DNA of 64,000 nucleotides, from positions 5,208,001 to 5,272,000 of the forward strand of contig OZ316894.1 of NCBI GenBank assembly GCA_973895155.1, read 5' to 3'. Positions within the stretch are counted from its first letter, which is position 1, and every line of letters begins with the position of its first letter. The translations under genes and the position numbers were made by a program. A model generated the notes under the pieces. The model was not told the origin of the DNA. It saw only the letters and a program-made list of their open reading frames with translations, and did not search any database. This document shows positions 32,536-45,764 of this stretch, in pieces. The stretch comes from Marsupella aquatica (Eukaryota > Marchantiophyta).

Positions 32536-35030
32536 CTAATGGGGTTATGACACTCGTTGTCATGTTAGTTGGAGCGCTTGGTCTGGGGAGTAAGGATGAG
32601 TGGAAAGATAGGTGAACACCTGAGTCACTAGTATGACCTATTGATCACTCAACCTGGCAATTAAAGATTTTCTCTGGAACCAAGCTGTGAAGCTACAAAG
32701 TACTCTATACTTAATGTTTTGCGAGTTAAGTTGCAAAAGGTATGCCCTGTTGAGAGGTTTGGAAAATCCTCCCGATTTGTTGAGAAGAAATGAGCTTCCT
32801 CTAATATGTCTTTTCAAGTTAGTAAACCCTTGAAGGAGGCATTGCTATGTGCATGGTTGACCAATTTCAGAGGAGAAGCAAAGTGAGATCTTACCAGGGT
32901 AATTTCTAGGGTGTTTTTGTTGATTTGCCTAGGCAGTGAATGTTACCATGTGTCAAGGAGGAGATGCTACAAAATTCATGTGTCCATCCAAGTACCATTG
33001 TCAAACATTTTTGTCCATCCCTGCTTCGACTTGCAAACAATGTTCTATTGATCTTTTTTCATTTTTTCTTTGCATTGTTTACTATCCTATGTATCCCCCA
33101 CACTAGTGTAAATTACTAATCTGCCCCCAAAACTAAACTAATTATCAGATTGCCCCCATTTGGTGTATGGGTTGGCTTAGCTCAACTATACTGACCCATG
33201 ATTACTGGCATACCATTGGGTTGCGCCCCACTTTAACGGTTGGAGGGAATTAGTTTGGACAAATTATGAGCCTCAGTCCACGTGTTCCCATAAAAACATG
33301 TGGCATCTTGGGCTTGTCTAGTCTGGCTAATCCAACTTACATACAAATCGGGGGCAACCTGGTGATTCATTAATTTTCGAGGCAGGTTAGTGAATTTAAC
33401 TTGTTTGGGGGTAGGGAAGTAAAAGATGGGTTTTTCCTTCTTTTTTAAATGTGGGGGGAGGGGAAGGGAAACCCTGTCCAAGACAACAAGCCACAAAACC
33501 AGCCAGATGTCTCAGGTTCTATTAAGTTTTTTTCCCCAAATCCCATGAGATTTCTCATTATTTTTCTTGCAGTTTTTGCATCATTCACATGAGACATTAC
33601 ACTTGGTTTGCAACTTTTGGTAGCCACAAACTCCAAAGGTTTATTCTTTAAATTCCATTGAGCTTTGAACTCTTGGGGATATCTAGTCTAAAAGACTTAT
33701 CGTTGCAAACTCCAACAACAAAATCTTCATTTTTTCATTTGAGTTCAAACTACCTACTGTTCCAGGGTCATTCAAGGGGGCATTCTGTTCAGATAGAAAA
33801 TCTGGACCCTCAATTTGAGTTTCAACAATAAATTTGAAACATTTTTTTGTTGTACGTCAAACTTACCTACCAACTTCCCCTGAACAGGTGGCCTGGGCCT
33901 TGTATTAGAATAGTGCATGAGGGGGGAGTTCTACTGAAATCAAAAGCCCTATGGTAGACTTAGCTTCTATTTGCCTTTTTCAAACAGTAAGTTCTGGCAA
34001 GGATCATATAGAGCCCTGTTTGAAACATGGCTTAGAACTTTTCTAATGGAGACAAGGCCGTGTTTGTCTCACTCCATTGGAGACAAAGATTGCATGTGCA
34101 AACATAACAACAAAAATTCAATTCACTTCAAGCCTATCCTCCAACACAAAGTTCAGGTGTTCTATTACAGGATAGCCTCATGTTTTAAGAGATAACACTT
34201 TTTGTCAGACTCCGTATTTCTGTGAATTTTCAAGTCTACAATGGATGATAACTTAAACCTAAAAGTTTCAAATCCTCATTTCCATCAATTTTGGGAAAGA
34301 GGGACTTAACCAGGTCCCTTGTGCATCCAAATTCGAGGTTTTATATAAATGTTTTGTATAACGGATTGGAGATGCAAATCTAGAAAAGCTTGATAACCTA
34401 TTGGAATTGTTAAATTCCATAGAAAAGGGATCACAAACACATTCAGTTAAATAAATGGTTTTTTGTAAATAGTTTTAATTTGAGCAGGTGTTGATTCTAA
34501 ATCTAGTTTTGTGGATTTTATGCTTAATACATAAGGTCGTAAAACATCAGGCTATCTATTACAGGATAGCCTCACGTTTTAAGAGATAACACTTTTTGTA
34601 GGACTCTGTGTTTCTGTAATTTTTCAACTCTACAATGCATGTTAACTTAAATCTAAAAGTTTCAAATCCTCATTTCCATCAATTTTGGGAAAGAGGGATT
34701 TAACCAGGTCCCTCAGGCGTCTTGTGGACTAGATGGGCACCATAGATGGATTTTAGACTTTACCAGCCCGTCTGACGGTGGATTGTCCAAAGTATTGAGA
34801 TGTGGTTACACCTCACACTTGAATGCAGTCAACACTAGGTCCTCCTCCGCTAAGCAGGGTGCGACCACTTGACTCAGAGCATCTGAAGAATATATATTAA
34901 GCTTTGGTAAGACTTAATATTTTACTTGATTACAGAATGAACCCTGTTGGAGCTGAAAAGTGCTTGGTGTGATCTATGAAGTTCAAGCTACTTAACAAAA
35001 AACGTTTTGTACATCTCCAACACTCAAATC
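32536..35030. other. Non-coding spacer block 3' of HNL-B, shared with units B/C and C/D
   Basis: Its counterparts are about 47216-49330 and 59316-62300. It contains polypurine and polypyrimidine tracts (near 33450) and a short open frame at about 33971-34195 that I do not accept as a gene. A direct repeat of about 155 bp (34164-34320 and 34558-34713) brackets about 240 bp. Confidence 0.55.
34164..34713. repeat. Direct repeat pair of about 155 bp, unit A
   Basis: Both copies run from attacaggatagcctca through aagagataacactttttgt to aaccaggtccct. The second copy carries diagnostic variants (tacaatgcatgttaactt against tacaatggatgataactt). The pair recurs at about 60960-61115 and 61701-61875, while unit B has one copy (about 48839-48995). 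Confidence 0.85.
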
Positions 35031-35267
35031 CTATATACTCAAAATCTTGCCTAATCTGGCTTCGTAGTGCATAATTATGTAGGACTCCACATAGGCATCC
35101 ACTTTGCTAACCAGAAAACAAGTAACAAAAATTAGGTTTTCTGGGCAATATGACATAAATTGGGCTAGTGAGAGACTACGTGTGCTAGCGAAGTGGTGTC
35201 TATTTGGGTTTTTCCCTCGTATGACAGAAACGTTTGCCAATACCACCAAAAATTCCTCCCATGGTAC

Positions 35268-38200
35268 TTATACCCGGCTGTCCTCAACAGGCGGTTTCCT
35301 TTTATAACATCTCGTTCCGTCTATATCAATGGACACATACGTCCAGCCCAAACTATCCATTTTCGAGTCGTCGAGTAAGGGACGTAAGTCTACGAAAACT
35401 CGCATGCCCTCCGTTTTCGTTGTCTGGGACGACTGCTCTGCTTGCAACCTGAGCTCGTCACTTTGCTCCCCTTGTGGCAATGCCCCTTGAACCCAGGACG
35501 ACTTTCCCAAGCTTTCTGGCAGAGTCTTCAGTCTCGTGCAACTCTCAAGTGTCACTTCTTTCAGACAAGAGAGTTGCCCCAAACTGTCCGGAAGGCTCTC
35601 CAACGTACCACAATAGGAGATGGTGAGCCTTTCTAGAGAAGAGAGAGTTCCAAGCTCATCCGGCAATGTCTCCAAACGCGGCAACCACGACAGCCTCAGG
35701 GCCCGTAATGACGAAAGGCTACCCAAACCTGCCGGGAGGATCCGTGTCTTCCGCCCTATGAGAGTTAGCTCATGTTCAAAGCACCGAAAGTGTTCAAAAA
35801 GGTCGGGTGCCTCCTCATGACCATCACAATCAAATTCAACCTCTTGCAATGATGGAATTTGTCCGATGCCATCGAGTAGGCTTCTCGCGTTCTTTCCCGC
35901 CGCAAGAGTCACTTTCTTCAGAGACTGAAACTGCCGTACGCTCTCCGGCAGGCTTTCCAAGCTTCTTGACCCGATCGATAATTCTACCAGGGAAGAGAGG
36001 GTTCCAAAATTGTCGGGCAGCCTCTCCAATTTAGAGGACCCCAATATCAACGTTCGAAGAGACTTCAGACGGGAAAAGCTGTCTGGTAGGGTCTGCAGCA
36101 AATTAGCATTATAAATGTACAAGACCTGCAGCTGAAGGAGCTGGCCAAAATCCACTGGCAACCTCTTCAATCTCATAGCGTTTTCGAGACTCAAGTCTCT
36201 CAAATTATGGAGCCCCCCCAAGCTCTCTGGCAGGCAGTCCAAGGTTGATGAATCAACTGACAAAAATTCTAGTGAGGAGAGCTTTCCTAAAGTGTCCGGC
36301 AACTCCTTCAACTGGGGGCATTGTAATTTGAAAGTTTTCAATAATGAAAGCTCCTCCATAATTTCAGGGAGAAGCTTAGCGACCGAAGACATGAAAGTCA
36401 AATGACGCAGTGCATACAACTTACCCACACTCAGAGGGAGAGTCTCCACCCTATCGACATTAAGCTCCAATTCCTCCAGTAGAGCAAGCTCTCCTAGGCT
36501 TTCGGGCAATATCTCCAATTTTGGACAAACTATCTTTAACTGGCGGAGAGATTTCAGACAGCAGAAACTTTCAGGTAAAGTCTCTAGGTACGTAGATGAA
36601 ATGTACAATTCCTTCAGTGCCGTCCATCCAGCGAAATCGTCGGGCAAGCTCCTTAGTTGTCCAGCCGTGCTAATGTGAAGTAATTCGAGTCCCGACAGAA
36701 GGCTGAAGCTGGGAGGGAGCCTTTCCAGAGCCAGGCCTGTCAAATACAGCACTCGTAGAGAGGCTAAGTTGCCAAAAGCATCGCCCAACTCTTCGAAGCC
36801 ATCGCAATGCTCTATCCTTAATTGCTCGAGTCCCGAAAGCCGGGAGAAAGACTGCGGTAGACACTTGATCAACGGGCAGTTCGTGATGCGCACTTCTTCC
36901 AATGACGTGAGTGAACTGCCAAAGGAGTCAGGGAGTTCTGCAAGCTCTTCACAGTCTTCAATTTCTAACGTTGCAAGGCGGGATAGATTCCCTAAGGATT
37001 CAGGTAACGCCAAAGATTTTATCCTGTCAAGTACAAGATGTTCGAGGGCTCGGAGGTTGCCTAGTGATTTCGGCAAAGTGAAAGACCTTAGACTCCTCAA
37101 CTCCAACCGTCTCAACCGAGGTAGATTCCCAAAATTCTCAGGCAGATGGACCAAACCTGCTAGGTTAGATAGACACAAAATGCGCAGATTGGTCAGGTTC
37201 CCCAATGCTTCCAGAAACTCCTCTGGGACCCGAAAATGTGCTACATCCAGCACAGCCAAATTCTCCATTTTCTTGAGGCTCAGCTCGAACTTTGACAATT
37301 TCAATAGGTCACCTCCGACAACCTCTAGAAGCGATATCTTCCTCGTGAGACCATTTCCCGAACCGTCTGTGGAGACACCAGAAAGATCTATGTATTTCAA
37401 TCCCTTCAGTTTAGCCAGCGAATCCAAGTGAAGGGTCCTTTGGCGCTGGCGGGAATCATACCGGATCCTCAAACATTTTGTCCTTACCTCCACCTGCACA
37501 TTTAAAGGTAATTATTAAATCATTGTTTCCTAGCTACAAGTAGTGGTGGACTAAGAAGGCAGATATAAGAAAAGTAGGTATGGTTGAATTTTCTCCTTCT
37601 AGCCGACCTTGCATGATTTTATTAGGTTCATCAGTTAACTGTACTGGAAAGAACCGTTACCTCCTTGTCATTCAACCGATCCACTGCTGAGTCTGATGAT
37701 GCATCATCAGTAGCCAAAACCATGATGTCATTGGAAATATTCTGAGCCAAGTCTCGAAGCTGCTCGTGGACCCATACTCGGTTCTTGATTTCTTTCACTA
37801 ATGACCTGCTCACCAAGTTGTCCCACGTTGTTTGCATAGTTTGTGTTAGACTGCTCCATGCGGCAAGGGCCCGGTCCAACGGCTCTTCGAAGAAACATGA
37901 CGCAGCCTCTGTGAACATCTCCTGTTCCTCTGGTAACAGCGCATCGTAACTTATCCGCAAGGAAGCCCACAGTCTGTCCCTCTTCTCCCCAGTTATGGCT
38001 TGTGCTTCTCTCAACCTCTGTAGAGCTTCTATCCACACTTCAACATTTCTGCCTCTGAGGTAAGTGCCGATAACTTCCAACGTCAACGGCAACCCACCAC
38101 ACTTTTTTACCACTGCATTGACTTTGTCAATAAGAAAGTCTGGAACATCCTTCGATTCAAATGCATGATGGCAGAATAGAGTCTTTGCATCATCGTCTTT

Positions 38201-40910
38201 CAAAAACCCTACCTCATGGACAATGCAACCTTTATAATATTTGAAAACTTCTTTGTCACGGCTTGTCATGATAACACAACTGCCCGCTCCAAAGTGCTCC
38301 AATTTTGGTAGAACTTTGAGCTGATCCTGCGCATCTACGTCATCCATGGCAATTAAAGCTTTCTTGCTGCGCAAATGCTGCCACTCCATTGAACCCTTGC
38401 CTGGTTTCTTCCCATTGTGATGAAAGTGATTGAGAACCCGATCCTCCAATTTGTGTGATGGGTTGCCTTTTACATTATCCACAAAGCACGTGTATTCAAA
38501 GTCTTTGGAAAGAATGTTAAATGCTTGCGTTGCAAGAGTGGTCTTGCCAATCCCACCCATGCCAAAAATTCCAAGAATAGCTCCACCAACAAGCTTCTCC
38601 TTCACATCCAAGGCGCGTCTCTCCAAATCAAGAGGGAAGTTTGGAATCCCATGAACTTCATGAATAGGCACTTCCACCTGAAGAGATCAAATAATTTGGA
38701 TCAGAACACTCGGAATTATAGATAGCAACTACAGTGTTCATATGACAACAATCATTCATGGTTGAATCCAACAATATACGTAGTTGTAAATCATTTTGAA
38801 GGTGGAAGAATGGTGAACTATGAAGGTATTTGTATTTGGTTTTCACAGGGTATGAACGTTTAAGGAATCACTGTTACCACCAGCCACCTAGATTGAGCCT
38901 ATCCAATTTTGCATATATAGGAAAAGTTTTGTCAAGAAAAGCAACAGAGTTTTGGTCTATAGCCCTGGTGGACTATGTATCCTGAAATTACTGTCCGGTC
39001 AACATCTGTTATCTTGCCCAGCCAAATATTGACCGAGTGGGATCGTAACAACTGGAAGTGCATTATCTCAATAACACTGAAGTTACCACAGACCCTCTAG
39101 ATATAATTCAGAACAATCCGTAGCCATTGTCAGGCAGTGGTGTACGTCAAAACTCTCTCTATATCTTTAGGAGGCTTGCTCTTTCTATCGATTCCTATTG
39201 GTTTCACTCATAGCCAAGTGTTGCAATACCGCATCCATGTTGGTTATGTACGTTAAGCGAAAATGGAAATTTTCAGTGTCTGCGTCATCCTTAATTTCCA
39301 ATTACATATACCATCAACGACTATTCTGATTTTTGTTGTGGACTTTTCAGTACATACTCTGAGAAATGCTTGCAATTCAGCAATGATTTCACTACGACGA
39401 CATCACAAAGCCTAACTTAGGTGATGCGTTTAAAGTGACGAATTGGGTGCCAATAACGGCTGCATAATCCTACCTTCATTTCGTCAACAACGTGCATGAG
39501 GAAGTCCTTGAGCTTGTGGAAGCTCCTCGAGGACTTGCTCCTTGCTCGACAAATGGAAAAGTGGTCTGCTCCGTCTACAATATTAAAATTGTACTTCCTC
39601 ACAGATGCCTCAGGGCCCACCATGACTTCCCCATCCTGCCCATCAATGACCAAAGGTTGAACTTCATTAGATCACAATATGTGCTTGTCTCCATTCTAGG
39701 CTTTCAGAGCTTGCTTCTCAACACCTCATAGTCGGCAATCCACAGGAAAAAGTGCTTCTAAATTACTCAAAACATCAAATGTTAAATACTGCAATCAGTT
39801 TAATGCCGCTGGATACCATATGCTATAGAAGGATGAATGCTCCGACAGCGTGAATTGTAACTTCACGCAGAATACTACCAATGGCTATTCAATTACAACA
39901 GTAAGCAAAACGAAATTTTGACTAAATGATTAGATAGCAATCGCACTGTACCAAATTTGTAGGGCGACCTTCACCAAGTGATGCGAACTGCCACTTCTCA
40001 TACACTTTCCGTATGGCATCAAATCGACTATTCAGCCGTTCCGTGTCTGTACTCAACGTTCTGAAGAACTTTAACAAAGCACCTCCCATTTTATCTGCCA
40101 GACGGTCTGCAGCAGGGCTTCCGTGATGAGGGGTAGCATAATCGAATACCCCTCTCATGCTGTTAGCAAACTTCTCCAACTTCGCCCTCTGAAAATCTCG
40201 GCTCACTTGGAGTCTCTCATGCGCTTGGCAACATAATTCTTTGATCACCAATCCTCCAATGGAGTGGCCTACCAATACAATTGGACAATTCGACTCTTGC
40301 CCAATGTTTGCCATCAGAAGATCTGAGATCAGGTTTTCCCCTAAATTGAACATATCAATGTCATCGTTTGAAATATTTCTTAGGATTCCACTGTAAGACA
40401 CTGAGAATATCTGAGCCTCAGGAATCTCCTCAACCAACCACTCCTGCGGCCAGATGCAGGAGTCATCCTCACATTTCCATGTAGACAGATGTGGGTCTCG
40501 GCTGTTTGGTCCCAACTGGAGACCATGGAAAAACACAACCTGTATGCTTGGTCTGCCTGCAGGCTTGTACAACTGGTACACGGAGTCATTCACCTGAGAA
40601 AACCAATCACAATGAGAAAAAAGGGACTTCGAATGTCACCAGTCGTGCTGTGCAAGGATGACAGAGGCTCGACTCGGCTTAAAAGCAACGTCTTAAACAG
40701 CTTTACTGGGATTGCTAAGGTATAACTATAGCGATGCTCAGGAGCTTTCCAAATCGACTCAACTACAAAAACAAACCTAAAGCGATTTGGACAAATAGAC
40801 TCAACGAAAAAGCAAAAAACCTCGAAGCCCGATTTCAGGGGATCTTGGCTGTGTATTACCTGCAAAATTTGAGAAGACCCTTGCGGTCTGGATGAGGAGG
40901 CACCCAACAT
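35268..40910 (-). CDS. HNL-B: alpha/beta-hydrolase-NB-ARC-LRR immune receptor, intact
   Basis: Exons are 40910-40860, 40593-39952, 39635-39474, 38677-37661 and 37493-35268; all introns are phase 0 (266, 316, 796 and 167 bp), giving 1365 residues. The leader is MLGASSSRPQGSSQILQ. The hydrolase retains GHSIGG and DHFSICRA (the last Pro of the motif is Ala here), and exon 3 is three residues shorter than in HNL-A (DGEVMVGPEA directly after the splice). The NB-ARC is very close to that of HNL-A: GMGGIGKTT, ALIAMDDVD, CGGLPLTL and VWVHEQLRDL. About two dozen LRRs follow, then a C-terminal segment with RPLLDDSKMDSLGWTYVS, ending KPPVEDSRV. Of the complete copies it is the best reference model for the cluster. 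Function is inferred as intracellular immune sensing; the role of the hydrolase is unknown. Confidence 0.9.
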
Positions 40911-43740
40911 TGGGTGGCAGGGACTTAAGAGCTTTGGGGACAATCAATGGGCCGTAGCCACAAGGGACCCACAAATAAGCTTAGGGAAAGCTACTGAGAA
41001 TCGCTGTCTTGATCTTCAGCGTCTTTCTCATATGATTTAGGAGACTCATCCACTCACTTAAAAGTAGAGCAAGTGGTGTACTCAGTTCAGGGCTCAATAG
41101 TCAATTGGAAGACGACTATTTGAGGAGGTCAGTACCTGTCCGGTAGAAGTTTGTGACCCAAGATTAGAAATAAATTTGACATCATGTCATTCTGAACTGA
41201 AGCAAAGTATAAATTGCATATGCCGACGTCTAATTTCAGGAAAACGGTTCTCAGAAAAATGCCGCACGTATAAATCCGCAATGGTGACGTGGAGGCAACG
41301 GTCGGAATTGTGCATAGTTAATACGACCACCGACTTGGATTCTCCTCGATCCATATACATCAGGAGCTCCAGAGGTCTAGAGTGGCACCGACCTGAATAC
41401 AAACTGAACAATTTGCTTTGCATAGAGCAAGGGAATGTTAATGTAAATGGTGACAATTTAGAGTAAGAGAAAACCACGCATTGGTCACGCTGGCAAAAAG
41501 AGAAAACTAGGCCGATCCTCCGTCTCTTCTTTCCCCTGGACTGCTGTGACTCTGCAATTGGACATTCGAGACAATTTCCAACACATTGTTAGTGATCTCT
41601 GTCTCACAGCATGTGTGGAAGGAAGACGACATAATTCTTCGCACTTGCGGGAGGGCGACAGGGAATGCACGATGCAGTTGAGGTGGGAGAGACATTACCC
41701 AAAAACAAAAGCGGCGAACGACAATGGTATTTGATCACATCTGCTAAGGGGAATCAGCCATGGAGTGATTTCAGGTGAACGACAATGAAAATTGATAACA
41801 TTGGCAAAGGGGAATCAGCTATGGAATGAATTGAGGTGGGAAATGGACCAAGACATCTGTTCTTGAGCAGTGTCTGCCTCTGTCCATCGAGCCTTTCTGA
41901 GCTCCAGAGATTCGGAGGTGAGGGTGAACTTTTGAGATCAGGGAAGGATTGATTGAGAAGATCGAATCTCTTATGAAGAAGTCATTGTTAGGTTAGTTGC
42001 CTTGGGTACACGAGGGTCAGCCGGGCTCTCAACGTACAGGTAAGTAGCGTGATTAACTGAAATCGTCTGGGCATCCAGATAGATGAGCTTGCAAACTATA
42101 GCTCTTCACGAATTGGGTTTCTAGCAGTCCAGGACATCGCTATTGAACAGGCCCAAACGAAGTGGGGAACAACATCACGAGAAAATGAACCCAAAACGCA
42201 CAATTTTTGTGGCTAACCAAGATCTAGAAGTATCATGCAATACCTGATGATCGCGGTTTCTGGTTCCTCAAGCTCACGTAAACAAATCGACCATCCCACA
42301 GCACAGTGAAGTTGACCTTGTCGAGGCCGTTCACGTCCCTTCAATATCATCAGTCGTCCGCACTGTAGAACAATTGGAAATCAGAAGAAATCACGAAAAG
42401 ATAGAAGAAACTGACGATAATGTGATGCCATGGTCACCTGGTGCACCGGTTCTAATCCAAGAGCCAAGCGAAAGCCGGCAGAACAAATGTGGACGGCTTT
42501 GTGATGTTTGTACGAGAATTCCTTGGGGTTGTGTGACTTTTGGTGCTCGGACCGATTGACCTGGCTTTAAAGTTTACCCTTTCAATGCTCATCCTACCAA
42601 GTCAGGACTTGAAGGAATTGTAAACTATAAATTTTCCTAGGGGCCCACCTTCCATCGAAGGTATACCGGCCCTACTGAGGAGTCCACCGAGGGACCATCG
42701 CGACTGTCAACCTGACGTGTTGAGTTTGTTCGCTTTTGCACTAGGTCGCCTGTTTCAGTTGAACGAAAGGACGGTTGCCCCTGCAGCGATCGGTTATAGT
42801 GGACGAGAGATTATTTTACATGATGATATGAGTTGAACTTTGTTGAACTGATGGATAATTTACGAGACCAAGCTCACTTGGAAAGTTGGTCAGTCCGGGA
42901 ATTTCGCCCTTGCAACTTTGAGCTTGTTGATATCAAGAATCATCTACAACCTTGTTTTGGAGACGAATAGCAGGTTGCAATGTGTTCAGATCCGGCCAGA
43001 TCGATTTGTAGATTAATATAGATTTCAAACTTTGTGCAATTTGGCGGACAGCATTTCACACGTAGAATCAAGGCAGATGAAGGAAATCGATGTAATATTT
43101 GGGTAGAGCTGATAAAAGCACCTCCCAATTTTAAAGCAATCTGTACAAACTTAAGGAGGCATATTTGGGTTTTCTTCCGAAACTTCTCCATAGGAATACG
43201 AAATTAATGGATGGAAATTTGCCGGGCTCCTATCTTTCCACAGTTTGGTCCAGGAAAATTGCTGCTTTGGAAATTTTGCGTGTGGAAATATTGTTTCTGA
43301 GAAGGGACAAGATTGAATTTCAATATTTCTGTCACACACAAATTTTGCTGCTTACCATCACCAGAATTGAGCCAGAGATATGCAAAATGTGGAATTCTGT
43401 AGATCAATTGAACCACATATCTCCTGCCCGACTCGCATTTGAAAGTTAGACATTGGAGAGTGACCATAACTTGTCACTACTTGACCTCTTGCCCACGCAT
43501 GACAAAAGCACCTAATGCTAATGCCAGTTGCTTTGGATAAAATCCTGATTGCATTAGTGAAAAGAGAGGGGATGGGAGACTGCACCATCCACTCGGGCAT
43601 TCACTCGTCGCGGAGATTGAACCTTATTCTATTTCAGCATCCTCTGCATTACGTCTACGGCTGCATGAAATTGAGAACATGCAATTCAAGACCTAGGAGT
43701 TTGGAAAAGGAGAGACAACTCAAAATGACCTTCACTATGA
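40911..43740. other. 5' flank of HNL-B, no gene accepted
   Basis: Homologous to 10391-12335 plus 26037-26563 in unit A. It has the uninterrupted sequence across the point where unit A carries its 13.7-kb block (about 42937-43060). An imperfect duplication of about 64 bp (aacgacaatg...aaggggaatcagc twice, 41714-41830) is unique to this unit. The 55-bp shared block lies at about 42437-42488. Confidence 0.6.
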
Positions 43741-43741
43741 G

Positions 43742-44636
43742 CTATGTATTGGTACTGTGATTGCCGTCATAGCCACTTTCAGTAGAAATGTGCAAGCATT
43801 TTGAGTGATAAACTAAGGGCAGTGTTGTACTTCGTGGCACAGAAGTAGGCGACCATTGATTGACCATAACTGAGACTGCCACAAATGAACTCAATCTGGG
43901 GTGAAAGGAAGACCCTATCCATTTGTATCTCATCTGAGCACTGTTGGCTGCGGGAACTGGGAAACAAGTCCACCTATCCTCGTCAACGTTGTATGCAAGG
44001 ACTCGACTGCCAGACCCCACCCTGAAAAAAATGTAATTACCATCTCCCACAGGTTGACCAAATATATTGGCCACTTTCAGATCAGCAGGAGGGCCCCGAG
44101 CCAACTGCACCAATCGTAGAGAATTTAGATCAATCCTCAGCACCTGCAGAGTCTCGGGATACAACCCCTTCGTTACCAACATCAGCCATTTGACTTGCAA
44201 ACCACCACGTTGACGCTGACATTCTCGAGTACGTTGTCACAACAACCTCAGTTCCTTGGAAGTCCCTTCCTCTGTGTTGATAACCAGGACACTCTGTGGG
44301 TTATTGACTGCCACCATGTAGAGAACTCCATTGAGATTCGTGGCAGTGGAAGGTCCCACAGATAAATCTCCTGAAACAGCAAAATCTTTGCTGTTCCAGG
44401 TTTCTGACTTGGAGTCGTAGATCTGCGCAAAATAGCCTCTCCCACCACAGGAGAGGAGGATCAGCTTGTACGTCTCCGTAGATGGGTCTATCACCAAATT
44501 GTTACAGCTGACATAACTAGTCCTCAGCGGCCAAGCTGGCAATAGCTTCCAGGTCCGGGTCAAAACGTTGGTCACATACAGATTATGCATCCCAGTCCCC
44601 GCTTCCGACCAAGGATTTCCCCATAGATTTCGTTGA
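43742..44636 (-). pseudogene. F-box/kelch-type gene B, 5' truncated and frameshifted
   Basis: The 3' half of the gene seen in unit A is present without the palindromic insertion. Segment 44590-44237 reads MHNLYVTNVLTRTWKLLPAW, then YDSKSETWNSKDFAVSGDLS, then LNGVLYMVAVNNPQSVLVIN. A shift near 44225 leads to 44200-43742 (WLMLVTKGLYPETLQVLRID; NIFGQPVGDGNYIFFRVGSG; VDEDRWTCFPVPAAN). Everything upstream of ASDQGFP (about 44620), including the F-box, is missing and replaced by unrelated sequence. The kelch-like and F-box-associated motifs are therefore readable but no functional SCF adaptor can be made. Confidence 0.75.
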
Positions 44637-45764
44637 AGAGGTGGAATAGACTAATCCACGAGAATCTAGACATGAGATTTCATGAGCCTCTGTTCATCAG
44701 GACGGTGTGAGATTGCTTGCACAGATTTGGAGATTTGGGATGTTCAGTGAGAGGATGGCATCACTGAGTGACAACATTCCATCATGAAGCTTCGACTGAG
44801 AGAATTACTCAATTCGTCGTACAATTAACCTACTTTCACGACGTCATTTGAGATCAGATGCCTTTAAAATCAGAGGCCCGCGGTGGGGCCTAATTCAAAG
44901 ATCAATTGCATGATGGGACCTCAGATCCATTTGATACATGACAGCCAAAGAGGTGAATGCACATTGCTCCTCCCTGGGAAGGTCCTTGCGAAACATGGTC
45001 ATTAGAAGAGACTGGTGCGCTAGCAACTTCATCACACGCAGCAGTCTGACCCGCGCGTGAACAAAAACTTTTAGTTCAAGCAAAAACGAAGATTCGGATA
45101 GATTATGGAATACCTGATTGGTGCCTACTTTGATACTCCTAGATGATGATCAATCACCAACCCCGCCATGGCATAGTGAACTTGACCGTGACGAAGCCCT
45201 GCACTCTCCCTCCATACCGTCAGACCTGACCATTGAGAAATCAAGGAGACAAAGATGGATCACTGCCGGACGAGAGAAAGCATTGAGGCATTGTTGTCAC
45301 CATAGATGTTCAGCTAACGGCGCACCGAGAGCCGGCAGAAGACCTCTAGAGGACAAAAGTGTGGACCTCTGATATTCTCATCAACCATTTGTTTAACACC
45401 TTGGCTTACCTTATTGGGTTCGCCGAGCACATCGACGTATATTATTGAAGATTCTGATTGGTCCATTGGTAAAAATATTCAGGAATTCTCTACACTCCAT
45501 TGTTGAGGAGTATCTGAAGGACATATGAAAAGGCATTGCCGGCTTTCCAATCTGGTGAGCACCCCTAAAAATTTCTTCCAGTCTCCAGGAGAGCCACGGC
45601 GGGGCTAATTCAGCACATGTTGTGTACAGTATCCTCTAACTGAAGGACCTCTTTCGCTCCTGTTTGGGACCAGCTCTCAACTTTTCACTTAATTAATTTT
45701 GCTTTCGTGCTTATTTCCAATGCGGGGAGGTAGACTCAGGAATTGAGGGATGTCAAAGATCGTA
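44637..45764. other. Unit B spacer, no gene accepted
   Basis: From 44637 to about 44875 the sequence is unrelated to unit A at this point; from 44876 it aligns with unit A 30245-31085. Open frames at 44895-45083 (minus) and 45118-45372 (plus) lack recognisable motifs. Confidence 0.4.

Noticed and set aside
33971-34195. Small ORF (FSNSKFWQGSYRALFETWL...) also at 48632-48862 and 60753-60983
   Set aside because: Present in three units only because the spacer is duplicated. The C-terminal part changes frame between copies and no domain is recognisable.
41176-41466. Plus-strand ORF of about 96 codons upstream of HNL-B, with counterparts at 10668-10862 and 55434-55727
   Set aside because: It is shared by recent duplication, but most differences between the B and C copies change amino acids, and unit A has an 8-bp frameshifting insertion. 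There is no sign of purifying selection and no motif.
44237-44590. Unit B kelch ORF as a functional short gene
   Set aside because: It lacks the F-box and start region found in unit A and runs into a frameshift within a conserved kelch segment.
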